Translations under genes and position numbers: made by a program
Notes under the pieces: model-generated
Databases searched by the model: none
What the model saw: the letters and a program-made list of their open reading frames with translations, nothing else
Told to the model about the DNA's origin: nothing
From: Variovorax sp. JS1663
GTDB taxonomy: Bacteria > Pseudomonadota > Gammaproteobacteria > Burkholderiales > Burkholderiaceae_C
NCBI RefSeq assembly: GCF_002157355.1
Contig: NZ_LYMK01000021.1
Location: 45,485 to 109,484, forward strand
DNA: 64,000 bases
Direction: 5' to 3'
Shown: positions 47,497-58,028 of the stretch, in pieces
How the letters are laid out: each line of letters opens with the position of its first letter
How positions within the stretch are numbered: the stretch's first letter is position 1

Positions 47497-48246
47497 TCAG
47501 TGGATCAGCATGCCGCCATTGACATCGAGGGTGATGCCCGTGCAGTACGCCGAGAGCGGGCTGGCCAGAAAGACGCAGGCGCCGGCGATGTCCTCCGCGC
47601 GGCCCAGCCGAGCGAGTGGAATCGTCTCGGCGATCTCGCCCTTCTTCTCCTCGGTGAGCTTGCCCTTGATGATGTCCGTGCCGATCAGGCCGGGCGTGAT
47701 GCTGTTCACGCGGATGTGGTCGGCGCCGAACTCGCGCGCCATCGCGCGGGCCAGGCCGAGCACGCCGGCCTTGGCGGCGGAGTAGTGCGGGCCGCCGAGA
47801 ATGCCGCCGCCCCTTTGTGCCGACACGGATGAGATGCAGATGATCGAACCCTCCGACTGGCGCTGCATCTGCGGCAGGACCGCCTGCGACATGTACAGCG
47901 TGCCGCGCAGGCTCACATCGAGGATGCGGTCGTAATCCGACGCGGTGATGTCGAGCGTCTTCACCGGCTGGGTAATGCCGGCGTTGTTGACCAGCGCGTC
48001 GATGCGTCCGAAGCGCTCGATCACCGCCGCGATGGCCGCGTCGCAGGACGCCTTGTCGGTCACGTCGGCCACCAGGCCCAGGTGCTCTGCGCCGATCGAC
48101 GCGGCGGCGGCTTGCGGCTCTGCACGTGCCAGGTCGAGGATCGCCACGCGGGCGCCATGGGCCGCCATGAGGCGCGCGGTCGCGAAGCCCAGGCCGTTGA
48201 CACCAGCGCCCCCGGTGATGACGGCAACCTTGTTTTCGAGAAGCAT
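47497..48246 (-). CDS. SDR-family oxidoreductase
   Basis: A 249-residue short-chain dehydrogenase: NAD-binding TGGAGVNGLGFA, NNAG (residues 87-90), catalytic Ser near 139-142 and Y155-K159 in HYSAAKAG. The Asp at the end of the second strand (VAILDLA) favours NAD over NADP. It is the first gene of the TRAP/transketolase operon, with AGGAGA before the ATG at 48246. It probably oxidises the imported polyol or sugar acid to a keto compound, the sort of donor a transketolase could use; that step is inference. Confidence 0.92.
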   Translation of the reverse strand: MLLENKVAVITGGAGVNGLGFATARLMAAHGARVAILDLARAEPQAAAASIGAEHLGLVADVTDKASCDAAIAAVIERFGRIDALVNNAGITQPVKTLDITASDYDRILDVSLRGTLYMSQAVLPQMQRQSEGSIICISSVSAQRGGGILGGPHYSAAKAGVLGLARAMAREFGADHIRVNSITPGLIGTDIIKGKLTEEKKGEIAETIPLARLGRAEDIAGACVFLASPLSAYCTGITLDVNGGMLIH

Positions 48247-48404
48247 TTGAGTTGTCTCCTGATGAATTGAGAAAGGGGTGAAGCCAGGCGCCAGCACGTC
48301 GATCGGAAGGCGCGTCATGGCGCGAAGGCCGATGCCTGGCGTGGCGTCCTGCGTATGGTTGCGGCGAACGAACATGACGACAAGCGAAGAGTTATCAGAC
48401 TAAG

Positions 48405-48419
48405 ATGACGATCCGTCAT
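48405..48419. promoter_or_regulatory. LysR operator candidate in the divergent promoter
   Basis: ATGACG-ATC-CGTCAT is a perfect 6-bp dyad. A second half-site ATGACGA lies at 48374-48380, 31 bp (about three helical turns) away, toward the SDR gene. Two spaced sites on one face of the DNA are usual for LysR tetramers. Confidence 0.6.
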
Positions 48420-48439
48420 TCAAAGACCGGGTTGACCCC

Positions 48440-49351
48440 ATGCCGCTATTGCCGCCCATCGTCAATCTGCAGGCCTTCGAGGCTGTCGCGCGACGCCGCA
48501 GCTTCGCGCTCGCGGCGTCCGAGCTTCACTTGACTGCTTCGGCAGTGAGCCACCAGGTGGCCCGCCTGGAGTCTCAACTCGGCGTGCGGCTGTTCGAGCG
48601 CAGTGCGCATGGCGTTCGGCTGAGCATGGCCGGAGATCAATATCTATCGCGCGTGGGCGGCGCGCTGTCGGCGATCTCCGTCGCCACCGACGACTTGCGC
48701 CAGGGCGTGAGCAACAGCCTCTACGTGCATTCGGCGCCCAGCATCGGCAGCCTGTGGCTGATCCCCCGGCTCAAGGCCTTCGCGCTGGCCTGCCCGGACA
48801 TCGCACTGAACCTCTCGGCGGCTCATACGCAGAGCGACTTCGCACTCGGTCAGGCCGACATCGACATCCGTTACGGCATCCCGCAGTGGCCGGACCTGAT
48901 CGTCGAGCCGTTGTTCGAGGAGTACATCCTTCCGCTCGCGAGTCCATCGTTCATCCGCGAGCACCGCCTCAAGCGGCCCGAGCAACTGTTTCAGGTGCCG
49001 TTGATCCAGAGCAACGTGAGCATCGTCCAGTGGTCGGACTGGTTCGGCGGCCTGACGAAGCTGCGCGCGCCGGATCGGTTCGCGGTCCGCTTCGACCGTG
49101 CGCAGATGTCACTGGATGCCGCCACGCAGGGACTGGGGGTGGCACTGGAGAGCGCGACGACCGCCAACATGCACTTGGCGGAGGGCAAGCTCAGGCCCGT
49201 CTTCCCGCCCGACATGGCGATCAAGATCAAGGCTCATTTCGCCGTGTACCCGCCCCGGCATGCGAAGCGTCCGCCGGTGGAGGCATTCCTGAGCTGGCTG
49301 CATGGCGAAGCAGTCCGAAGTTCCGGCGCGGCGCCGTTGAAGCGCGCCTAG
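48440..49351 (+). CDS. LysR-family transcriptional regulator (GcvA-like)
   Basis: A 303-residue LysR regulator: N-terminal HTH (LQAFEAVARRRSFALAASEL, LTASAVSHQVARLESQLGVR) and a substrate-binding domain (YVHSAPSIGSLWLIPRLKAF, ADIDIRYGIPQWPDL). It is divergent from the SDR-TRAP-transketolase operon and very likely controls it. No Shine-Dalgarno is evident before ATG 48440. Its stop abuts the right copy of the 34-bp repeat. Confidence 0.93.
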   Translation: MPLLPPIVNLQAFEAVARRRSFALAASELHLTASAVSHQVARLESQLGVRLFERSAHGVRLSMAGDQYLSRVGGALSAISVATDDLRQGVSNSLYVHSAPSIGSLWLIPRLKAFALACPDIALNLSAAHTQSDFALGQADIDIRYGIPQWPDLIVEPLFEEYILPLASPSFIREHRLKRPEQLFQVPLIQSNVSIVQWSDWFGGLTKLRAPDRFAVRFDRAQMSLDAATQGLGVALESATTANMHLAEGKLRPVFPPDMAIKIKAHFAVYPPRHAKRPPVEAFLSWLHGEAVRSSGAAPLKRA

Positions 49352-49384
49352 CTAGAAGCGCCGGCGCATCTCGATCTGGCGAAG
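49351..49384. repeat. 34-bp direct repeat, right copy
   Basis: Identical to 42700-42733; here it is the genuine 3' end of the GNAT gene. The two copies enclose the LysR/TRAP/transketolase island. Confidence 0.9.
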
Positions 49385-50188
49385 GGCGGGCGCCAAGCCC
49401 CGCGCCTTCGCCGCACCCAACAGGAGGCTGCCGTCGGGCTCGTCGACCAGGCGCCAGCGGGTGCCGGACCGCGTGGCGGAAAGCGCATCCAGCAGGGCGT
49501 GCGCGGCGGCCTCGTCGATGGCCGCGGCATCAAGCAGCGTGCCGTCGTGCAGAGCCGGGTCGGGCAGCAGCGCATAGCCTGTGATCTCTCCCGCCCGCTG
49601 CACGCCGATGGCGACCGCGTCCTCGTGCTCGATCGCGTCCAGCACAGTGCGCCATTCGCGGCGCCAGGTCGGGCGCACGATGGTGCTGCAGTGGTCATGC
49701 ACGGCTGCCAACTGCGCCATATCCAGGGTCTTGGATTCCGTGGTGCGCATCTCCAGCGTGCCCTCCAGCAGTTCCAGCGGCCGCAGCGCCTCGAAGCCGG
49801 CTTCGGCATAGAGCAGGCGGGCGGGGTTCTGCTCGATCACTTCCAGCGCCACCTCCTGCGTGCCGGCCGCCGATATGGCCGCGAGCTGCACCTCGATCAA
49901 CCGGCGCGCCAGCCCGCGACGTCGTTGCGCGCTCGCGATACCGAAGCCCGCGAGATAGGCCCGCGACTGCCGCCGGCCCACCAGCGACAGGCCCGCCGGC
50001 TCACCGTCGGCCACCAGCACGCGGGACTGCGCCAGGTCCACGTCCGCGCGCCGCAGGTGCCGCGCGAGGCGCTGCTCGTCGAAGGCCACCGGCACGAAGT
50101 AGTGCTCGTAGGCCCGGTTCCACAGGGCTGCCAACTCGGCGCGGGTGAAGCTGTCGGCGGATTGGAAAGCGATGTCGGGGGTCTTCAT
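49352..50188 (-). CDS. GNAT-family N-acetyltransferase
   Basis: A 278-residue protein. The first half is a GNAT domain with the acetyl-CoA loop in GFGIASAQRRRGLARRLIEV and a preceding strand AGLSLVGRRQSRAYLAG. The second half (ITGYALLPDPALHDGTLLDA) looks like a degenerate second GNAT repeat. Substrate unknown. Its 3' end is duplicated at 42700. Confidence 0.85.
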   Translation of the reverse strand: MKTPDIAFQSADSFTRAELAALWNRAYEHYFVPVAFDEQRLARHLRRADVDLAQSRVLVADGEPAGLSLVGRRQSRAYLAGFGIASAQRRRGLARRLIEVQLAAISAAGTQEVALEVIEQNPARLLYAEAGFEALRPLELLEGTLEMRTTESKTLDMAQLAAVHDHCSTIVRPTWRREWRTVLDAIEHEDAVAIGVQRAGEITGYALLPDPALHDGTLLDAAAIDEAAAHALLDALSATRSGTRWRLVDEPDGSLLLGAAKARGLAPALRQIEMRRRF

Positions 50189-50261
50189 GCGCGGATGGCG
50201 TTCCTCGTCAGGTACACCCTGGCGATCATGTCACCCCCGGCGCCTTCGCCGGGCGCGACCC

Positions 50262-50378
50262 TCAGCGGCGCAGGGCCGCCAACGCCTCCGGATTGACGGC
50301 TTCCGTCAGCGAGCCCTCGGCAAAGCGATTGACGTGGTCGAAAGCGATGCCGAAGTAGCGCTCGTAGTTGTCGCGCTC
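50262..50378 (-). pseudogene. D-2-hydroxyacid dehydrogenase C-terminal fragment
   Basis: ERDNYERYFGIAFDHVNRFA and AVNPEALAALRR followed by a stop match the C-terminus of D-2-hydroxyacid dehydrogenases. The NAD-binding domain that should precede it is missing; the piece is joined directly to the fragment at 50379. Confidence 0.7.
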
Positions 50379-50488
50379 CACGCCGCGCGCGGTGCAGGCC
50401 TCCAGGTCCACGTGGCCTGCGAGCTTGCCGGTCTGGCTGATGAGGCGCAGGCGCGGCAGCCGCTCGAGCAGCGCCGCGTCGATGCGCG
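50379..50488 (-). pseudogene. D-2-hydroxyacid dehydrogenase N-domain fragment
   Basis: The stretch IDAALLERLPRLRLISQTGK followed by VDLEACTARGV is characteristic of the N-terminal catalytic domain of D-2-hydroxyacid dehydrogenases. It is in the same frame as the C-terminal fragment, so one internal deletion explains both. Confidence 0.7.
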
Positions 50489-50605
50489 GCCTTGCCCATC
50501 GCGACCAGCTCCTGCAGCGTCTTCGCGGGAAAGTCCGGCCGCACCACCACCGCATGCGGAATGAAGCCCACCACGGTGAGCGGCGCGAAGTCGCGCAGCG
50601 TGTCG
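50489..50605 (-). pseudogene. internal fragment of a Bug/TctC receptor gene
   Basis: In a frame shifted relative to its neighbours this piece reads TLRDFAPLTVVGFIPHAVVV, then RPDFPAKTLQELVAMGKA, the typical central segment of Bug receptors. It lacks both ends and is flanked by unrelated gene pieces. Confidence 0.75.
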
Positions 50606-50798
50606 CCACGTCGGGATAGCTCTTCAAGCCGCCAATCTCGGCGGCGCGCGGATTCACCGGATAGATCGTGCCGCTGAAGCCATGCTTCTGCAGGTAGGCC
50701 ACCGGCCGGCCTGCCGTCTTGCCCGGGTCGGCCGAGGCGCCGATCACCGCCACGCTGCGCGGCTTCAGCAAGCGCGCGATGGGGTTCTGTTCGCTCAT
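50606..50798 (-). pseudogene. 5' fragment of an acyl-CoA synthetase (ADP-forming type) gene
   Basis: MSEQNPIARLLKPRSVAVIG and the following residues to YPDVA form the start of the CoA-binding domain of acetate-CoA ligase-type proteins (normally about 700 residues). The gene stops being recognisable after about 65 codons. Its ATG overlaps the stop of the hydratase remnant as ATGA, which reveals the former operon. Confidence 0.8.
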
Positions 50799-51331
50799 GC
50801 CTGCTTCTCCTTGCTCGCGTTCAGGAAAACCAGCACCGCGTCGCGATGCTCTTGCGTCGTGTAGCAGATGCCCTGCGCCTGGCTGCCCTGCGCGAAGACC
50901 TGCTCGGCCGGCAGCTCGAAGCTCTTGTCGATGATGGACTTGCTCAGCGCCAGCGCCGCGGCCGAGCCCGCGCTGAGCTCACGCGCCCAGGCCTGCGCAT
51001 CGGTAAGCAATGCATCCGGCCGGCTCATGCGGTCGGCGATGCCGAGCGAGAGCGCCTCCGCGGCTTCCACCTTGCGCCCGGTGAAGATGAGTTGCTTCGC
51101 GAGTGACAGCCCTACGCGCCGCGGCAGGAAATACATGCCGCCGCCATCCGGAATCAGCCCGCGCTTGATGTAGCTCCAGGCGAAGCTCGCATCCTCCGGG
51201 GCGATCACGAAATCGCAAGCCAGCGCCATGTCCGCGCCCAGGCCGTTGGCCGAGCCGTTCACCGCCGCGATCACCGGCTTGGGCATCGTGTGCAGCAGGG
51301 CGATCGAATGGTGCACGCGTTGCTGCCGCGT
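50795..51331 (-). pseudogene. enoyl-CoA hydratase gene lacking its 5' part
   Basis: About 175 C-terminal residues of an enoyl-CoA hydratase/isomerase remain: HTMPKPVIAAVNGSANGLGA (oxyanion loop), DMALACDFVIAPEDASFAWS, GGGMYFLPRRVGLSLAKQLI and EHRDAVLVFLNASKEKQA. The first 80-90 residues are missing, and the sequence is joined to the truncated Bug gene. The same frame is open back to the Bug signal peptide, so a chimeric protein could in principle be made. Confidence 0.8.
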
Positions 51332-52129
51332 CCATAGAGCCCGTACCAGCTCTCCGCCGCGTAGCCCGCGACGCCGGCCTCGGCCAGCGTGGGCACGTCG
51401 GCGTAGGCCGGCGATCGCTGCGCTGTGGTCACTGCCAGCGCGCGCATTTTTCCGGCGCTGACGAAGGGGCGGGCCGCGGCCGCGGTGGCGAACATCATGT
51501 CGACCTGGCCGCCGAGCAGGTCGGTCATGGCCGGCCCGGCGCCGCGGTAGGGCACGTGCGTGATGTCCACCTTGGCCAGGCTCTTGAAGAGTTCGCCGGC
51601 CAGGTGCGCCGAGGTGCCGTTGCCCTGCGAGGCGAAGGTCAGCTTGCCGGGCTTGGCCTTGGCTGCGGCGAGGACGTCGGCCACCGTCTTGTAGGGCTGG
51701 TCGGCCCGCACCACCAGCACGTTGGGCGAGATGCCGATCAGCGCCACCGGCGCGAAGGCCTTGTCGGTGTCGTAGGGCATCTTCGGTTGCAGCGACGGGT
51801 TGACCGCATGCGCGAAGGTCGACATCACCAGCGTGTAGCCGTCGGGCGCGCTCTTGGCGACCGCGTCGGTGTCGATGACGGTGCCGGCGCCCGGCTTGTT
51901 GTCCACGATCACCGGCTGGCCCAATGCCTGCGACATGCCGATGCCCAGGGCGCGCGTGATGGCGTCGGTGCCGCCGCCGGGCGCGAAGGGGACGATGATT
52001 GCGCAGAGGCTTGTCGGGAAAGGCCGCGTGGACCAGGGGGCTGGCAGCCGCCAGCATCGCGAGGGCGGCCGATGCGGCGAGCCGACGGAAGCCGCGGCGG
52101 TGCACGGAATGGCGAGGGGATGCGCGCAT
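51332..52129 (-). pseudogene. Bug/TctC receptor gene, frameshifted and 3'-truncated
   Basis: ATG 52129 begins a Bug signal peptide (FRRLAASAALAMLAAASPL, then VHAAFPDKPLR). One extra A on the minus strand near 51999-52000 shifts the frame; the expected continuation IIVPFAPGGGTDAITRALG is found in the next frame and is normal up to AESWYGLYG. There the gene breaks off, some 60-70 residues before the usual end, and joins the hydratase remnant. The frameshift could be a sequencing error, but the truncation is not. Confidence 0.85.
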
Positions 52130-52198
52130 GGATGTCTCTTCTTCGCCCGGTGGTGCAGGGCATGGGCGAAGCTTAGGCGGCATGCGCCGGGTGCGCAG

Positions 52199-52223
52199 CC
52201 ATCCAATTCCATTGGATGGAATT
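52199..52223. promoter_or_regulatory. two overlapping perfect palindromes upstream of the Bug pseudogene
   Basis: CCATCCAAT-TCC-ATTGGATGG (52199-52219, 9-bp arms) and AATTCCAT-TGG-ATGGAATT (52205-52223, 8-bp arms) share most of their bases. They lie about 70 nt before the Bug pseudogene start and resemble a strong operator with two registers. Confidence 0.55.
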
Positions 52224-52259
52224 TGATGACCTCGGATCGATCCGCTACGAGCGCAAGAC

Positions 52260-54944
<2,685 letters not shown>

Positions 54945-54966
54945 CGTGGCTCTTTCGACGGGGCGC

Positions 54967-55929
54967 TCAGATCAGGCCGACCTTGGTCATCACGGCACGC
55001 AGGCGCTCATGCTCGTCGTCCACGAACTTGCCGAACGCGTCGCCGCTGATGACGCTGGGCGACCAGGCGTTGGTCTTCAGCGCGTCCTGCCACACCTTGG
55101 TCTGGGTGGCGGCGAGCACGGCGTCGGTGAGTTCCTTGCGCTGCGCGGGCGTGAGGTTGGCGGCGCCGTAGACACCGCGCCAGTTGCCGATCTCGATGTT
55201 GTAGCCGGCCTCTTTCAGCGTCGGCGCATCCACGCCCGGCATGCGCGTGGGCGAGCCGACGGCGAGCACGCGGAACTGGCCGCCCTCGATGTACTTGGCA
55301 AGTTCGGCATAGCCGCCGGTGATGGCGGAGACATGCCCGCCCAGCGTTGCCGAGATCACCTCGCCGCCACCGCCGAAGGGGATGTAGTTGACCTTGGCAA
55401 CGGGCACGCCCGCCGCGCCGGCGAGTTCGGCAGTGCCGATGTGGTCGACCGAGCCCTTGGAGCCGCCGGCCCACTTCACGCCCGAAGGGTTCTTCTTGAA
55501 GTCCGCCATCAGCTCGTCGAAGCTGCGGTAGGGCGAGTCCTTGCGCACGGCGATCACGTTGTATTCGGTGAAGAGGCGCGCGATGGGCGTGACGTTCGCC
55601 AGCGTGATCTGCGGCTTGTTCTGCACGATGCCGGTGACCATGATGGCGCCCATCACGCACAGGGCGTTCACGTCGCCCTTGGCGCTGTTGGTGAACTGCG
55701 CCAGCCCCAGCGTGCCGCCGGCCCCGTTCTTGTTGTCGTACATCGCGCTCTTGGCGGCGCCGGCCTCGACGAGGGCCTTGCCCAGCGTGCGGGCCGTCTG
55801 GTCGTAGCCGCCGCCCGGCGAGCCGGGCGCCATGAAGCGCACCATGTCCAGCGCATGTGCCGATGGGGCCGCGGCGAGGATGCCTGCGGTGGCCGCGATG
55901 CCGAGAAGACGTCGAATGGAAGCACGCAT
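54967..55929 (-). CDS. TctC/Bug-family tricarboxylate-binding protein
   Basis: A 320-residue exported protein (signal to PSAHA). Its ligand loop FMAPGSPGGGYDQTARTLG is nearer to genuine TctC proteins than to most Bug proteins; THIGTAELAG-like DHIGTAELAGAAGV and FGGGGEVISATLGG follow. Tricarboxylate binding is plausible. It lies 22 nt upstream of acnA in the same operon, with a GTGATCA motif in its upstream region. Confidence 0.92.
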   Translation of the reverse strand: MRASIRRLLGIAATAGILAAAPSAHALDMVRFMAPGSPGGGYDQTARTLGKALVEAGAAKSAMYDNKNGAGGTLGLAQFTNSAKGDVNALCVMGAIMVTGIVQNKPQITLANVTPIARLFTEYNVIAVRKDSPYRSFDELMADFKKNPSGVKWAGGSKGSVDHIGTAELAGAAGVPVAKVNYIPFGGGGEVISATLGGHVSAITGGYAELAKYIEGGQFRVLAVGSPTRMPGVDAPTLKEAGYNIEIGNWRGVYGAANLTPAQRKELTDAVLAATQTKVWQDALKTNAWSPSVISGDAFGKFVDDEHERLRAVMTKVGLI

Positions 55930-56012
55930 GGGGGATCTCCTTGTGGGGTGTTCATGAGTGGCCCGGCTGGACCATGACGCGAAGGCTTTGCGCTCTCGGT
56001 TGATTGTATTTT

Positions 56013-56019
56013 GTGATCA
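56013..56019. promoter_or_regulatory. candidate GntR operator GTGATCA, site 1
   Basis: GTGATCA in an AT-rich context (TTTT before, ATAT after), nested in a larger dyad TTGAT (56000-56004) / ATCAA (56016-56020). It lies 84 nt before the TctC start. The same 7-mer occurs at 58052. Confidence 0.5.
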
Positions 56020-56076
56020 ATATCGTCAAAAACAGCCGAGGGTTTTCCCCGGCTTCATGCCAGCGCCCCGCGGCAC

Positions 56077-57000
56077 TCAGGCTGCGTGCGAGAAGACTTG
56101 CGGATCGCGCAGCTTGGCCCGGCGCGCGCCGTCCAGGTGGGCGCGCATCAGGCTGGCCGCCTGCACCAGGTCCTGCTGCTCGATGGCATCGAGGATGGCC
56201 AGGTGCTCGGCGGCCTGGGTGTGCCGCGCGCGGCGCTGCGCGGCCTGGCGGTACTCGATCAGGCGCCGCAGCTGGTTGATGCGGCGCACCGACTGGAGCA
56301 CGAAGCGGTTGTGCCCCCACTCGGCCAGCGTCTCGTGGAAGTGGCTGTTCGATTCGAAGAGCTCGATGGGCGTCATCGTCTCGAAGCCGCCATCGACGAT
56401 GCGCTGCTGTTCCCGGCGCAGCTGCTTGAGCTGGGCGGGCACGGCCACGAAGGATGGGCCCAGCAGGGCGCCGGGCTCGATCGACTGGCGGAAGAGATAG
56501 CTCTCCTCGTACGCATCCGGCGAATCGATCATCGAGAGAAAGCGCCAGCCGTGGCCCATGCTCTGCTCGATCCAGCCTTCTTCGGAGATGCGCGACAGCA
56601 CCTTGCGCAGCGTGCTGCGCGCCACGCCGTAACGGCGCATCAGCTCGGCCTCGCTCAGCTCGTCGGGCAGCGCGCCGGCCTGCCGGTCCTCGGCGATGCG
56701 CAGGTAGAGCGGGTCGTCGGTCGAGAGCAGGCCGGCGACCGCGCCGTCCCAGTCCTTGGCGTCCACGCTCAGGAAGTAGCCGCGGTTCACGTCCTGCTGC
56801 AGCACGCCCAGTTGGGCGAGGTGCCGCAACGCCGACTGCACCGGCGAGCGCGAGGTGCCGATGCGCTGGGCGATGTGCACCTCGGGCAGATGGTCGCCGG
56901 CCAGGCGGTTGTCGCGCCGCACGAGCGCGACGATCTCGCGCACCACGCGCTGCTGCAGCGAGGTCAGGTCAGGGGTGGCGGGGGCGTTGGCCTTGGGCAT
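56077..57000 (-). CDS. GntR-family regulator with two predicted winged helices and an FCD domain
   Basis: A 307-residue regulator. Residues 12-75 form a GntR winged helix (VVREIVALVRRDNRL, HIAQRIGTSRSPVQSALRHL, GVLQQDVNRGYFL). A second winged-helix-like unit spans about residues 97-155 (ADELSEAELMRRYGVARSTL-type segment ELSEAELMRRYGVARSTLRK, EEGWIEQSMGHGWRF). Then comes a helical FCD ligand domain. Two DNA-binding units in one GntR chain is unusual. It lies 25 nt after the Bug gene at 57026 and before the TctC gene, and very likely controls this locus. Confidence 0.88.
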   Translation of the reverse strand: MPKANAPATPDLTSLQQRVVREIVALVRRDNRLAGDHLPEVHIAQRIGTSRSPVQSALRHLAQLGVLQQDVNRGYFLSVDAKDWDGAVAGLLSTDDPLYLRIAEDRQAGALPDELSEAELMRRYGVARSTLRKVLSRISEEGWIEQSMGHGWRFLSMIDSPDAYEESYLFRQSIEPGALLGPSFVAVPAQLKQLRREQQRIVDGGFETMTPIELFESNSHFHETLAEWGHNRFVLQSVRRINQLRRLIEYRQAAQRRARHTQAAEHLAILDAIEQQDLVQAASLMRAHLDGARRAKLRDPQVFSHAA

Positions 57001-57025
57001 CCCGCTAGTCTAGGGTGCCGGGCGC

Positions 57026-58012
57026 TCAGTCGATCTTCATGCCGTACTGCTTGATCAGCGCGGACCAGCGCTGGCCCTCGCGTGCGATCAGCGCACCGAA
57101 CTCCTTCGGCCCCGCGCCGACGGGCTCGGTCATGCCGGCGGCCAGGCGCTCGGCCACGTCCTTGTCCTTCAACGCCGCGGCGGCGGCCGCATGGAGGGCC
57201 TGGATGGCGGCGTCTGGCGTTCCCTTGGGCACGACCAGGCCCATCCACGAGGCGAACTCGTAGCCGCCCACGCCGCTTTCGGCGACCGTCGGCACGTCCG
57301 GCAGCGCCCGGGATCGCTGCTTGCCCGTCACGGCCAGGGCCTTGAGTTTGCCGGCGCGGATGTGCGGCAGCGCGGCCAGCGGGAAGGCGACCACCGCACT
57401 GATCTCGCCGCCGAGCGCCGCGATGATGGCCGGCCCGCCGCCCTTGTACGGCACGTGCGTGATGTCGACCTTGGCCATCGACTTGAGCATCTCGCCGGCC
57501 AGATGGTTGGCGCTGCCGTTGCCGGCGGTGCCGTAGGTGTACCTGCCGGGCGCCTTGCGCGCGAGATCGAGGAACTCCCTGAGGTTGGCGGCCGGTACCG
57601 AGGGGTGCGCCACGATGACCAGGTCGATCGACGTCAGCCAGGTGACCGGCGCCAGCGCGTCCACCTTGTAGCCCGGGTTGGGGTAAAGCGCGGGGTTGAG
57701 CGCCATGGTGCCCTGGTTGACGAAGGTGACGGTGTAGCCGTCCGGCGCCGCCTTGGCGCCGAGCGCGGTGCCGATGTTGCCGCCGGCGCCGCCGCGGTTG
57801 TCGATCACCACCGGCTGGCCCAGGACCTCCTGCATCTTCGTCTGCAGGCTGCGGCACACCACGTCGGCATCGCAGCCGGCCGGCTGCGGAACGATGAGGG
57901 TGACCGGCTTGCCCGGGAACTTGTCCTGGGCGGCGCCTGGCCGGAGGCCGAGCGCCAGGGGAAGGGCGGCGGCGGTGGCGTGCAGGAGCGTCCTGCGGCG
58001 GATGGTCGTCAT
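57026..58012 (-). CDS. Bug-family periplasmic binding protein with atypical ligand loop
   Basis: A 328-residue exported protein with a Tat-like signal (TIRRRTLLHATAAALPL). Bug motifs follow: NRGGAGGNIGTALGAKAA, THVPYKGGGPAIIAALGG and LPDVPTVAESGVGGYEF. The first loop reads VPQPAGCDADVVCRSL instead of the usual PFAPGGxxDxxAR, giving two extra Cys. GGAGA precedes the ATG. First gene of the minus-strand operon; divergent from the lactonase gene. Confidence 0.92.
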   Translation of the reverse strand: MTTIRRRTLLHATAAALPLALGLRPGAAQDKFPGKPVTLIVPQPAGCDADVVCRSLQTKMQEVLGQPVVIDNRGGAGGNIGTALGAKAAPDGYTVTFVNQGTMALNPALYPNPGYKVDALAPVTWLTSIDLVIVAHPSVPAANLREFLDLARKAPGRYTYGTAGNGSANHLAGEMLKSMAKVDITHVPYKGGGPAIIAALGGEISAVVAFPLAALPHIRAGKLKALAVTGKQRSRALPDVPTVAESGVGGYEFASWMGLVVPKGTPDAAIQALHAAAAAALKDKDVAERLAAGMTEPVGAGPKEFGALIAREGQRWSALIKQYGMKID

Positions 58013-58028
58013 AGGGCTTGTCTCCGAT

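Noticed and set aside
50262..50798. Intact 178-residue CoA-binding protein
   Set aside because: The frame is open but is a chain of unrelated gene pieces, one of them out of frame.
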